A DNA stretch of 64,000 bases. Origin: Streptomyces echinatus (GTDB lineage Bacteria > Actinomycetota > Actinomycetes > Streptomycetales > Streptomycetaceae). The stretch lies in NCBI RefSeq assembly GCF_014203595.1, contig NZ_JACHJK010000005.1, forward strand, positions 278,105-342,104, written 5' to 3'. The translations under genes and the position numbers were made by a program. The notes below the pieces were generated by a model. It made no database searches. It was given only the letters and a program-made list of their open reading frames with translations, and had not been told where the DNA came from. Shown here piece after piece: positions 50,941 to 59,058 of the stretch (its first letter is position 1; the number at the start of each line of letters is the position of its first letter).

Positions 50941-51702
50941 ATGTACGCACCGGAACGGCAGCAGGAGATCCTCCGGCTCGCCCGTGACGGCGGCCGGGTG
51001 GACGTGCTGTCGCTGGCCGAGGAGTTCCAGGTCACTGCGGAAACGATTCGCCGCGATCTGAAGGCCCTCGATCGCGCCGGGCTCGTCCGCCGGGTGCACG
51101 GCGGTGCCATTCCGGCCGGCCGCCTCGACTTCGAGCCGGATCTCGCCGAACGCGAGTCCACCGCCGCCGACGAGAAGGACCGTATCGCCAAGGCGGCCCT
51201 CGCCGAACTGCCGGCCGAGGGCACGATGGTCCTCGACGCCGGTACGACGGTGGCCCGCCTCGCCGCCGCCATCCCGCTGGAGGCGTCCCTCACCGTCGTC
51301 ACGCACAGCCTGCCCATCGCCGCCCGTCTCGCCGACCACCCGGGCATCCAGCTCCACCTGGTCGGGGGGCGCGTACGGCATCGCACGCGCGCTGCCGTGG
51401 ACGCCTGGGCGCTCCGCGCGTACGGCGAGATCCGCGCCGACGTCCTCTTCGTCGCGGCCAACGGCTTCTCCGCCGAGCACGGTCTGACCACCCCCGACCT
51501 CGCCGAGGCCGCGGTCAAGCGGGCCGCGGTCGCCGCCGCCCGCCGGGTGGTGCTGCTGGCGGACTCCGCCAAGCACGGGCAGGAGCACTTCGCCCGCTTC
51601 GGCGACCTGGGCGACGTGGACCTGCTGATCACCGACAGCGGGCTGAACCCGGACGACGCCGCAGCCATCGAGCGCGGCGGCACGGAAGTGATACGCGCAT
51701 GA
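50941..51702 (+). CDS. fruR: FruR, DeoR/GlpR-family regulator of the fructose operon
   Basis: 253 aa. DeoR HTH at the N-terminus: RQQEILRLARDGGRVDVLSLAEEFQVTAETIRRDLKALDRAGLVRRVHGGA. The sugar-phosphate sensing domain (DeoRC) follows, with the conserved DAGTTVARLA, LTVVTHSLPIAARLAD, LVGGRVR, DVLFVAANGFSAEHGLTTPD and LLADSAKHG. It is the first gene of fruR-fruK-fruA and should repress the operon until fructose 1-phosphate appears. The stop overlaps the fruK ATG (ATGA). Confidence 0.92.
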   Translation: MYAPERQQEILRLARDGGRVDVLSLAEEFQVTAETIRRDLKALDRAGLVRRVHGGAIPAGRLDFEPDLAERESTAADEKDRIAKAALAELPAEGTMVLDAGTTVARLAAAIPLEASLTVVTHSLPIAARLADHPGIQLHLVGGRVRHRTRAAVDAWALRAYGEIRADVLFVAANGFSAEHGLTTPDLAEAAVKRAAVAAARRVVLLADSAKHGQEHFARFGDLGDVDLLITDSGLNPDDAAAIERGGTEVIRA

Positions 51703-52646
51703 TCCTCACCGTCACCCCCAACCCGTCCCTCGACCGCACCTACGAGGTGCCTGCCCTGGAGCGCGGCGAGGTCGTCCGTGCCACCGGCGAGCGTGTGGAC
51801 CCCGGCGGCAAGGGCGTCAACGTCTCGCGCGCCGTCGCCGCCGCCGGCCGGCGCACGGTCGCCGTCCTGCCCCTGGGCGGAGCACCGGGGGCGCTCGTCG
51901 CCGATCTGCTCGACACGTACGGCATCGAGGTCGCGCCGGTCCGGGTGGCCGGCGCCACCCGCTCCAACATCGCGCTCGCGGAGTCCGACGGGGTGCTCAC
52001 GAAGATCAACGCGCCGGGACCGGAACTCTCCGCGGAGGAACAGGAACGGCTCCTGGACACGGTGCGGGAGCAGTCGCGCGACGCCGACTGGATCGCGTGC
52101 TGCGGCAGCCTGCCCCGCGGGCTCGCGCCCTCGTGGTACGCCGATGTCGTCACGCGGGCGCACGCCATGGGTGCGCGGATCGCGCTGGACACCTCGGGGC
52201 AGGCGCTCCTGGAGGCGCTGCGCGCCCGGCCCGACGTGGTGAAGCCGAACGCGGAGGAGCTCGCGGAAGCCGTCGCGCGCCCCCTGATGACCGTGGGCGA
52301 CGCGCTCAAGGCGGCCGAGGAGGTGCGCGCGATGGGCGCACACGCCGTACTCGCGAGCCTGGGCGCCGACGGCCAGCTCCTGGTGTCGGACACCGGCGCG
52401 TGGTTCGGCAGCGCGCGCGTGTCCGAGGTCCGCAGCAACGTCGGTGCCGGCGACGCCTCCCTGGCCGGTTTCCTCATCGCCGGCGGCACCGGTCCGGAGG
52501 CCCTCGCCTCCGCCGTCGCCCACGGCGCCGCCGCCGTCCGGCTCCCCGGCAGCGTGATGCCGGCCCCCGCCGATCTGAACCCCGCGGCGGTGACCGTCAC
52601 GAGGTACATCCCCGTCGACCGCGAACTGACGGAGCCGACGCCATGA
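51699..52646 (+). CDS. fruK: 1-phosphofructokinase FruK
   Basis: 315 aa, PfkB/ribokinase fold. It opens MILTVTPNPSLDRTYEVP, as FruK and LacC do. The sugar-binding GERVDPGGKGVNVSRA, ATRSNIAL, and the ATP/anion-hole motif NVGAGDASLAGFL with catalytic Asp are all present. It phosphorylates fructose 1-phosphate, the product of the PTS, to fructose 1,6-bisphosphate in the cytoplasm. It is coupled to fruR by ATGA, and its own stop overlaps the start of a further small frame. Confidence 0.95.
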   Translation: MILTVTPNPSLDRTYEVPALERGEVVRATGERVDPGGKGVNVSRAVAAAGRRTVAVLPLGGAPGALVADLLDTYGIEVAPVRVAGATRSNIALAESDGVLTKINAPGPELSAEEQERLLDTVREQSRDADWIACCGSLPRGLAPSWYADVVTRAHAMGARIALDTSGQALLEALRARPDVVKPNAEELAEAVARPLMTVGDALKAAEEVRAMGAHAVLASLGADGQLLVSDTGAWFGSARVSEVRSNVGAGDASLAGFLIAGGTGPEALASAVAHGAAAVRLPGSVMPAPADLNPAAVTVTRYIPVDRELTEPTP

Positions 52647-52966
52647 CGGCCCGCCCGGCGCCCGGCACGACCGCCCCGCTCGTCATCCGGAACGTCCCCG
52701 CTCCGGCCGGCCGTCCCGGGCCGGGCGCCCGCCCGGCCACCACGTCCGCCGTCCGTAACGCCCCCTCCCCGGCCCACCGTTCCTCGCGGACCCGGCCGGC
52801 CTTCCCCGCCCCGGCCGCCACCCGGCACACGACGGCCCCGCTCCGCCGTCCCCGCCACGGCACCGCGCCGGCCGCCGTCCGCCCCACCGCTCCCCACAAC
52901 ACCCCCGTCCCCACCTCCGCCCACCGCACCCCCCGGGCGATACGCGTGCAGAGGAGCCCGCGATGA
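52643..52966 (+). CDS. Arg/Pro-rich 107-aa frame coupled between fruK and fruA
   Basis: A frame from ATG 52643 to TGA 52966 fills the whole gap between fruK and fruA. It overlaps the fruK stop and the fruA start by ATGA in both cases. Of 107 codons only seven end in A or T, in line with real genes here. The product has about 18 Arg, many Pro and Ala, and no Asp, Glu or Lys, so it would be strongly basic and disordered. There is no recognisable family. It may be a real small protein, a spacer that keeps ribosomes moving into fruA, or coincidental GC-rich sequence. Confidence 0.45.
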   Translation: MTARPAPGTTAPLVIRNVPAPAGRPGPGARPATTSAVRNAPSPAHRSSRTRPAFPAPAATRHTTAPLRRPRHGTAPAAVRPTAPHNTPVPTSAHRTPRAIRVQRSPR

Positions 52967-55242
52967 GCGACATGATCACCGCGGACCTGGTCGACCTCGA
53001 CCTGTCCGCCGACACCAAGGAAGCGGCGGCCCGTGCCCTCGCCGAGCGCATGGTGGCCGAGGGCCGGGTGACCGACCTGGACGGCTTCCTCGCCGACGTG
53101 GCCGCCCGTGAGGCACAGATGCCGACCGGCCTCGACGGCGGCATCGGCATCCCGCACTGCCGCAGCGCCCATGTCACCGAGCCCAGCCTCGCCTTCGGCC
53201 GCAGCGCCGCCGGCATCGACTTCGGCGCCTCGGACGGCCCGGCCGACCTGATCTTCCTGATCGCGGCACCGGCCGGCGCCGACGACGCCCACCTCACGAT
53301 CCTCTCCTCCCTCGCCCGTCAGCTGATGAACGCCGAGTTCACCTCCGCGCTGCGGGCGGTGGGCGACGCGGGGACGGCGGCGGCGCTGATCCGGGGCGAG
53401 GAGACGCCCTCCGGCCTGGGGGCCGGGAGTGCGGCGGCGGACACCGGGAGCAGCGGCGCGGGCACCGCCCCGGACACCGCAGACGCGCCGGAAAACGCCG
53501 GCACGGCCTCGGACGCCGGCACCGCCCCGGCCGCCGAGGGCTCCCCGGACGCCGGGGGCTCCTCCGAAGACACCGCTGCGGCGCCGGTGGCGGCCTCCGC
53601 CGGCGCCGCGGCGGGCAGCACGGCGCGCACGCCGGACGTGAGCGCCGGGGCCGCGGGTGCCGAGGAGGCCGATGCCGAGGACGCGGGTGCCGAGGGTGTG
53701 CGGGCCGCGGGCGCGGCCGCCCGGGGCACCGGCGCGCGCCCCTTCCGTATCGTTGCCGTCACGTCCTGCCCGACCGGCATCGCCCACACCTACATGGCGG
53801 CCGAGTCCCTGGAGAACGCGGGCCGCGAGGCGGGCGTCGAGCTGGTCGTCGAGACACAGGGCTCGGCCGGCTTCACCCGGCTGGACCCGGCGGTGATCGC
53901 GGCGGCGGACGGCGTGATCTTCGCGCACGACGTCGCCGTACGCGACAAGAACCGCTTCGCCGGCAAGCCGACCGTCGACGTGGGCGTGAAGGCGGGCATC
54001 AACCGCCCCGCCGAACTCGTCGCCGAGGTCCGCGAGAAGGCGGCGCGCGGCGAGGTGAGCGCCCCGGCGCACGCGTCGGCCGGCACGCCGGTGGAGCGCG
54101 CGGGCGACTCCACCGAGGGCTACGGCACCAAGCTCCGCAAGTGGCTGATGTCCGGCGTCAGCTACATGGTTCCGTTCGTCGCCGCCGGCGGTCTCCTCAT
54201 CGCCCTGGGCTTCGCGATCGGCGGCTGGCAGGTCAACAAGGCACCGTCGGTCATGGACCACTTCGTGTGGACGGGGGCCGACAGCTGGGGCGCCCTGCTC
54301 TTCCAGATCGGCGGCGTCGCCTTCAAGTTCCTCGTCCCGGTCCTGGCCGGCTACATCGCGTACGGCATGGCCGACCGCCCCGGTCTCGTCCCCGGCTTCG
54401 TGGGCGGCGCGATCGCCCTGGACATCAACGCCGGCTTCCTCGGCGGCCTGGCGGCCGGCCTGATCGCCGGTGGCGTGGTGATGGCGATCCAGAAGGCGAG
54501 GATCCCCGCGCCGCTGCGCGGCATCATGCCCGTGGTGGTGATCCCGCTGATCTCCTCGGCGATCGTCGGCTTCCTGATGTTCGTCGTGATCGGCAAACCC
54601 ATCGCCTCCGCCCAGAAGGGCCTCACCGACTGGCTCGGCGGCCTCACCGGCGCCAACGCCGTCCTGCTGGGCGCCCTGCTCGGCCTGATGATGTGCTTCG
54701 ACCTCGGCGGCCCGGTCAACAAGGTCGCCTACACCTTCGCCACCGCCGGCATCGCCGTCGCCGACCCCAGCGACTCCGCCATGAAGATCATGGCCGCGGT
54801 GATGGCGGCCGGCATGGTCCCGCCGCTGGCGATGGCCCTGGCCACGACCGTGCGCGGCAGGCTGTTCACCCCGGCCGAGCGCGAGAACGGCAAGGCCGCC
54901 TGGGTCCTGGGCGCGTCCTTCATCTCCGAGGGCGCGATCCCGTTCGCGGCGGCCGACCCGCTGCGGGTCATCCCGTCCTCCATGGTGGGCGGCGCGCTCA
55001 CCGGCGCCCTGTCGATGTCCTTCGGCGCCACCCTGCGCGCCCCGCACGGCGGCATCTTCGTGGTCCCGCTGATCGGCAACCCGTTCCTCTACCTGGTGGC
55101 CGTCGCGGCCGGCGTCTGCGTCACCACGGCCTTGGTGGTGCTCCTCAAGGGGATGCGCGGGCGATCACCCCGGGCCACGGCCGCCGGCCCCGCCGGTACG
55201 GCCGCGTCCCGGCAGGAGGAGAAGCAGCCGGTGGTGGCCTGA
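52963..55242 (+). CDS. fruA: FruA, fructose-specific PTS permease (IIABC)
   Basis: 759 aa. Domain order is IIA-IIB-IIC. IIA (residues ~1-150) carries the phosphorylated His65 in GGIGIPHCRSA. A linker of about 100 residues, nearly all Ala, Gly, Asp, Glu, Thr and Pro, follows. IIB has the active Cys269 in VAVTSCPTGIAHTYMAAESL. IIC (~385-735) has about nine membrane helices with the fructose-type DLGGPVNK, EGAIPFAAADPLR and APHGGIFVVPLI segments. It imports fructose as fructose 1-phosphate using phosphate from HPr. AGAGGAG precedes ATG 52963. Confidence 0.95.
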   Translation: MSDMITADLVDLDLSADTKEAAARALAERMVAEGRVTDLDGFLADVAAREAQMPTGLDGGIGIPHCRSAHVTEPSLAFGRSAAGIDFGASDGPADLIFLIAAPAGADDAHLTILSSLARQLMNAEFTSALRAVGDAGTAAALIRGEETPSGLGAGSAAADTGSSGAGTAPDTADAPENAGTASDAGTAPAAEGSPDAGGSSEDTAAAPVAASAGAAAGSTARTPDVSAGAAGAEEADAEDAGAEGVRAAGAAARGTGARPFRIVAVTSCPTGIAHTYMAAESLENAGREAGVELVVETQGSAGFTRLDPAVIAAADGVIFAHDVAVRDKNRFAGKPTVDVGVKAGINRPAELVAEVREKAARGEVSAPAHASAGTPVERAGDSTEGYGTKLRKWLMSGVSYMVPFVAAGGLLIALGFAIGGWQVNKAPSVMDHFVWTGADSWGALLFQIGGVAFKFLVPVLAGYIAYGMADRPGLVPGFVGGAIALDINAGFLGGLAAGLIAGGVVMAIQKARIPAPLRGIMPVVVIPLISSAIVGFLMFVVIGKPIASAQKGLTDWLGGLTGANAVLLGALLGLMMCFDLGGPVNKVAYTFATAGIAVADPSDSAMKIMAAVMAAGMVPPLAMALATTVRGRLFTPAERENGKAAWVLGASFISEGAIPFAAADPLRVIPSSMVGGALTGALSMSFGATLRAPHGGIFVVPLIGNPFLYLVAVAAGVCVTTALVVLLKGMRGRSPRATAAGPAGTAASRQEEKQPVVA

Positions 55243-55328
55243 GCCCCCCGACGCCGGCCGCCGGCCGCCCGGCGCATCCTTGTCCCTTTAGTTCGCTGTG
55301 AGTTGTTCACGGCACCTGCGAGATACGT

Positions 55329-55358
55329 CACGGTCCGGGGCCAAAGTCCCGGACCGTG
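55329..55358 (+). terminator. hairpin downstream of fruA
   Basis: CACGGTCCGGG pairs with CCCGGACCGTG around an 8-nt loop, 87 nt after the fruA stop and 16 nt before the next ATG. Without a U-run, it may end the fru transcript or shape the leader of the next gene. Confidence 0.55.
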
Positions 55359-55374
55359 GTGTGTACTGGGGCGC

Positions 55375-55626
55375 ATGCCTGAGCATGTCTCGACTCTCCA
55401 GTGGACCGGCGCGGTCGTCCTCACCCTGGCCGGCGTGGCCTGGGCGTACGGCGTCCTGCGTCTGCTGCGCCGCTTCCGGGCCGAGGCGTACAGAGAGCTC
55501 CCGGCCGCCAGGCTCCCGGTCCTCCCGCCCCAGCGGCAGGCCGGCCCCGCGCTGGAGAAGGTGGAGCTGACCCCCGCCGAACAGGACGCCTTCGCCGGAC
55601 TGATACGGCAGCTCGGCACCCACTGA
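55375..55626 (+). CDS. small single-pass membrane protein
   Basis: 83 aa. One transmembrane helix (WTGAVVLTLAGVAWAYGVLRLL, residues ~9-31) is followed by a basic RRFRAEAYRE and a soluble tail ending LTPAEQDAFAGLIRQLG. I chose ATG 55375 because the upstream in-frame codons cover the preceding hairpin. No family is recognised; conserved small proteins of this form are common in Streptomyces. Confidence 0.65.
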   Translation: MPEHVSTLQWTGAVVLTLAGVAWAYGVLRLLRRFRAEAYRELPAARLPVLPPQRQAGPALEKVELTPAEQDAFAGLIRQLGTH

Positions 55627-55665
55627 CCGGCGAGGGCCCCGCACCTCCGCCTCGCGGCGCGGGCG

Positions 55666-56412
55666 CTATCCCTGACGCGTCGCGCGCCGTTCCATCGCGT
55701 CCCGGGCCGCGTCCTCCGACATGTACACCTCGCACATGTGCCGTCCGTCGGGCGTCGCGGTGTGCTCGACCTCCCACAGGGAGATCTCGCCGTCGTCCGG
55801 CAGCAGGAAGGCGTGCTCGTACAGCGCGTAGCTCAGCCCCGTGCGTCCGGCCCGGCCGGGGCGGCCGAACGCCTGGGTGATCTCGTGCGCGGTGGCCGTC
55901 GCCAGCAGCGCCGCCGTCTCCGCGCCGGGGCGGTCGGGGTTCTCCGCACGGCGCAGGAGCCGGCGCGCGTGGTCCGCGGAGTCACCGGAGGAGAACACGG
56001 GCCGGGGCTCGGGCACCGCCCACAGCCGCATCAGCGAGGGCAGCTCGAAGTCCTGGGTGTCGGGGAGGAGGCCGAGCCGCGCCGTGGCGGTCTGCAGCTC
56101 CTCCTCGTCCACGTACACCTCGTGTTCCGGTGGGCTGCCCGGCGCGGGGTTGCGCACGAGCTCCCACAGCGTGACCGCCGAGCCGTCGGCCAGCAGCCAG
56201 GTGTGCCGGTACGTCTCCCGGTGAAGTCCCGCACTGTGGTAGGCGGAGTGCAGCGAACTGTCGTGGGCCAGCGCGCAGTCCAGCTGCCTTATCACTTCGT
56301 CGGGCAGCTCGAAGGAGTTCAGGGCACGGCCGAGGAGTCGCGCGAGATGCTCCTCCGGAGACTCGGGCGACTCGGCTGGTTCGTACGCTGCGGTCTCGTA
56401 CGGAACGCTCAA
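55666..56412 (-). CDS. DUF6227 family protein
   Basis: 248 aa, cytosolic, without signal or membrane segments. It opens with an acidic stretch and EEHLARLLGRALNSFELPDEVIRQLDCALAHDSSLHSAYHS. Two related halves are visible, each with a WLLADGSAVTLWELVRN or FLLPDDGEISLWEVEHT strand pair, so the protein seems to contain an internal duplication. These features match the Streptomyces family DUF6227, whose function is not known. It is monocistronic and converges on the small membrane protein gene. Confidence 0.82.
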   Translation of the reverse strand: MSVPYETAAYEPAESPESPEEHLARLLGRALNSFELPDEVIRQLDCALAHDSSLHSAYHSAGLHRETYRHTWLLADGSAVTLWELVRNPAPGSPPEHEVYVDEEELQTATARLGLLPDTQDFELPSLMRLWAVPEPRPVFSSGDSADHARRLLRRAENPDRPGAETAALLATATAHEITQAFGRPGRAGRTGLSYALYEHAFLLPDDGEISLWEVEHTATPDGRHMCEVYMSEDAARDAMERRATRQG

Positions 56413-56516
56413 GGCATCTCCCGGCGTTGCTGCATGTCACCTTGTGGGTGCATACCGTAGCCCCTCGGTCGGACATCATGTCCGGGAACCGAGAAAACGT
56501 ACGCCGGGAAAACGCG

Positions 56517-56547
56517 CGGGCCGCGCGAGAAGTTCCCGCGCGGCCCG
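56517..56547 (-). terminator. intrinsic terminator of the L,D-transpeptidase gene
   Basis: CGGGCCGCGCG and CGCGCGGCCCG form an 11-bp stem with a 9-nt loop, 23 nt past the stop; in the minus direction the sequence GCG-TTTT follows. Confidence 0.75.
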
Positions 56548-56569
56548 TCGGGCTGTCAGAAACCGCCGG

Positions 56570-57790
56570 TCAGGAGGCGCTTGTCGCGGTCCAGGCGCTC
56601 CACGGCATGTTCCACCCGTTGAGGCCGTTGTCGGGCGAGACGGTGCTGTCGGGGGAGTTCTTCACGACCACGACGTCCCCGATGAGCGAGTTGTCGTAGA
56701 ACCACTTGGCCGACGTGTCGCCCTCGGCCCCCTGCACGTCCGCGAGGCCGACACAGCCGTGGCTGGTGCCCTCCCGGCCGAACGGCGGGTTGCCCTGGTT
56801 GTACCAGTAGTTTCCGTGGATGAACGTCCCGGACGACGTCAGCCGCATCGCGTGCGGAACGTCCGCGATGTCGTACTCCCCGCCGAAGCCGACCGTCGAG
56901 CCGTTCATGCGGGTCTGCACGAACTTCTCCGAGATCACCATCTGCCCGTTGTACGTGGTGTGCTGCGGGCTGCCCGCCGAGATCGGCACCGACTTGAGGG
57001 TCTTGCCGTCCCGGACGACCGTCATGGTCTGCGTGTTGACGTCGACCGTGGAGACCTGCGACCGCCCGACGGTGAAGGAGACCGTCTTCTTCTGCACCCC
57101 GTAGGCGCCCTTCGCGCCCTCGACCCCGTCGAGGTCGATGTTCATCGTGACCTTGGAGCCGGCCTTCCAGTAGTCCTGCGGCCGGAAGTCCAGCCTCCGG
57201 TCACCGAACCAGTGCCCGACGACCTGCTGGCCGCTGCTGGAGTTGACCGTGATGTGCGACTGCACGGCCTTCTTGTCGGTGATCGACTTGTCGAAGGTGA
57301 AGGACACCGGCATGCCCACCCCGACCGTCGTGCCGCTGTCCGGCGTGTAGGTGCCGATGAAGCTGTTCGACGAGGTGACGGTGGTGAAGATGGCATTGGC
57401 CGCCGCCGTACGCCCGTCGGAGTCCTTCGCGGTCGCGGCTATCTGGTACTTCGTGCCCCGCTCCAGCTGCTCCTTCGGCTTCCAGGTGCTGCCGTCCGCC
57501 GATATCGCGCCGGGCACGGCCTGCCCCGACCCCGACACGGTCATCTTCACCTCGGTCAGCTTCCCGTCGCTGACCTTCACCCCGGTGGCGTTGATGGACG
57601 CTCCGGTGGAACCGTCCTTGGCCGAGATCGCTATCTTCGCCGTCGACGTCTTCGGGGAGTTCTTGCCGCCCTTGCCGTCGTCGTTGTTCGCGTTGGCGCT
57701 GCCGCCGCAGGCGGTCAGGGTGAGGGCGCCGACCATCAGGGCGGCACAGGCCCCGAGTGCGCGCCGCGCTGCAATGTCCGGCGTTGTCAC
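56570..57790 (-). CDS. L,D-transpeptidase (YkuD) lipoprotein
   Basis: 406 aa from GTG 57790 (GGAG 7 nt upstream); an ATG six codons earlier lacks a ribosome site. The lipobox LTAC places the lipidated Cys at residue 28. After a Gly/Asn/Lys-rich linker come two Ig-like beta domains (residues ~55-260), as in mycobacterial LdtMt2, then the YkuD domain. Its active site is intact: FIHGNYWYN and GTSHGCVGL, with His and the nucleophilic Cys. It makes 3-3 cross-links in peptidoglycan outside the membrane. The SHGC motif ends in VGL rather than the usual IR, a modest variation. Confidence 0.95.
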   Translation of the reverse strand: MTTPDIAARRALGACAALMVGALTLTACGGSANANNDDGKGGKNSPKTSTAKIAISAKDGSTGASINATGVKVSDGKLTEVKMTVSGSGQAVPGAISADGSTWKPKEQLERGTKYQIAATAKDSDGRTAAANAIFTTVTSSNSFIGTYTPDSGTTVGVGMPVSFTFDKSITDKKAVQSHITVNSSSGQQVVGHWFGDRRLDFRPQDYWKAGSKVTMNIDLDGVEGAKGAYGVQKKTVSFTVGRSQVSTVDVNTQTMTVVRDGKTLKSVPISAGSPQHTTYNGQMVISEKFVQTRMNGSTVGFGGEYDIADVPHAMRLTSSGTFIHGNYWYNQGNPPFGREGTSHGCVGLADVQGAEGDTSAKWFYDNSLIGDVVVVKNSPDSTVSPDNGLNGWNMPWSAWTATSAS

Positions 57791-57991
57791 GGGCTGCTCC
57801 AGGTTCATGTGGTGTGGGTGATCCGTTCCGCTGCGTGAAGAGAGAGGGCGCGGACGCCGGGCGAGGTTCCCTCGGAATCCGATGAACGCCATCACGTGAC
57901 AGAACCGCGACAATCCACATCCGTCAGCCCCCGGCCCCACCCCTTCCCGAACCCCGTGCGGACACGGCGCCGTTGGCCGCCGCGCCCACGC

Positions 57992-59017
57992 TCAGCTCCC
58001 GCCGTACAGCTCTTCGTACGACGGCCACGTCCCGCCCGGCCCGTCGGCCGGTTCCGCGGCGCGTACGGCCCGGACGATCGCGCGCGTCACCAGGTCCGCG
58101 CCGGCGGCCAGGATGTCGTTGAGCGCCAAGGGGTGCGTATCGAGCGGGCGGGTGCCGGTCGCCAGCGCGAAGACCGTGTCCCCGTCGTGCAGCAGGTGCA
58201 CCGGCCGGACCGCGCGCGCGATGCCGTCGTGCGTCGTGCCCGCCAGCTTCTGCGCCTGGGCCTTGGAGAGGCCGGCGTCCGTCGCGACCACCGCCAGCGT
58301 GGTGTTGAGCGGCGGCGGGGTGTTCGCGGCGGCGGTCTCGTCGAGGCGCCGGCGCGCGGCCTCGTGCACGCGCTCCTGCGGGTACTCCACCCGCCCCCGC
58401 AGCAACTCCCCGTACAGCGCCCCCGTGTCGGGGTCCGTCGCCGCCCCCGCGGCGTTCGCGACCACCAGCGCCGCGACCGTGATGCCCGAGTCGAGCACCG
58501 TGCTCGCGGTGCCCACCCCGCCCTTGAGGCGCCCGACGACGGCCCCCGTGCCGGCGCCGACGCACCCCTCCGGCACCGGCGCTCCCGGCGCCGCCGCCGC
58601 GGCGGCCTCCACCGCGGCCCGTCCCGTCGCCGCGTCCGGACGCGCGCGGAAGTTCCCGCCGCGCCCCAGGTCGAAGACGCACGCGGCGGGCACCACCGGT
58701 ACGACGTGCGCCGGGTCCGGCCCCACCGGCACGCCACGCCCGTGCTCCTCCAGCCAGGCCATCACCCCGGACGCCGCGTCGAGCCCGTACGCGCTGCCTC
58801 CGGTCAGCACGACCGCGTCGATCCGCTGCACGACGTTGCGCGGGTCGAGCGCGTCGGTCTCCTTGGTGCCGGGGCCGCCGCCGCGTACGTCCACGGCGGC
58901 GACGGCGCCGCCCTCGGGCGCGAGCACGACCGTGGTGCCGGTGAGCCAGCCGTCGCCGCGGCGCGTGGCGTGTCCCACCCGCAGCCCGGCGACATCCGTC
59001 AGTGCGTCAGCTGTCAT
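57992..59017 (-). CDS. P1 family (DmpA/S58-type) peptidase
   Basis: 341 aa. P1 peptidases are self-cleaving N-terminal-nucleophile enzymes with aminopeptidase or amidase action. Visible features are the opening DVAGLRVGHATR, VDVRGGGPGTKETDAL near residues 43-60, VLTGGSAYGLDAASGVM, CVGAGTGAVVGRLKGGVGTAS and, as the presumed autoprocessing site, PPLNTTLAVVATDA. Cleavage before a Thr (N-T), instead of the Ser of DmpA, would give a Thr nucleophile. The natural substrate is not known. It is transcribed ahead of the L,D-transpeptidase gene, with a 201-bp gap. Confidence 0.9.
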   Translation of the reverse strand: MTADALTDVAGLRVGHATRRGDGWLTGTTVVLAPEGGAVAAVDVRGGGPGTKETDALDPRNVVQRIDAVVLTGGSAYGLDAASGVMAWLEEHGRGVPVGPDPAHVVPVVPAACVFDLGRGGNFRARPDAATGRAAVEAAAAAAPGAPVPEGCVGAGTGAVVGRLKGGVGTASTVLDSGITVAALVVANAAGAATDPDTGALYGELLRGRVEYPQERVHEAARRRLDETAAANTPPPLNTTLAVVATDAGLSKAQAQKLAGTTHDGIARAVRPVHLLHDGDTVFALATGTRPLDTHPLALNDILAAGADLVTRAIVRAVRAAEPADGPGGTWPSYEELYGGS

Positions 59018-59058
59018 GGACGCCAGTCTGGCCCAGCCCGGCGCCTGCCTTGACGGAC

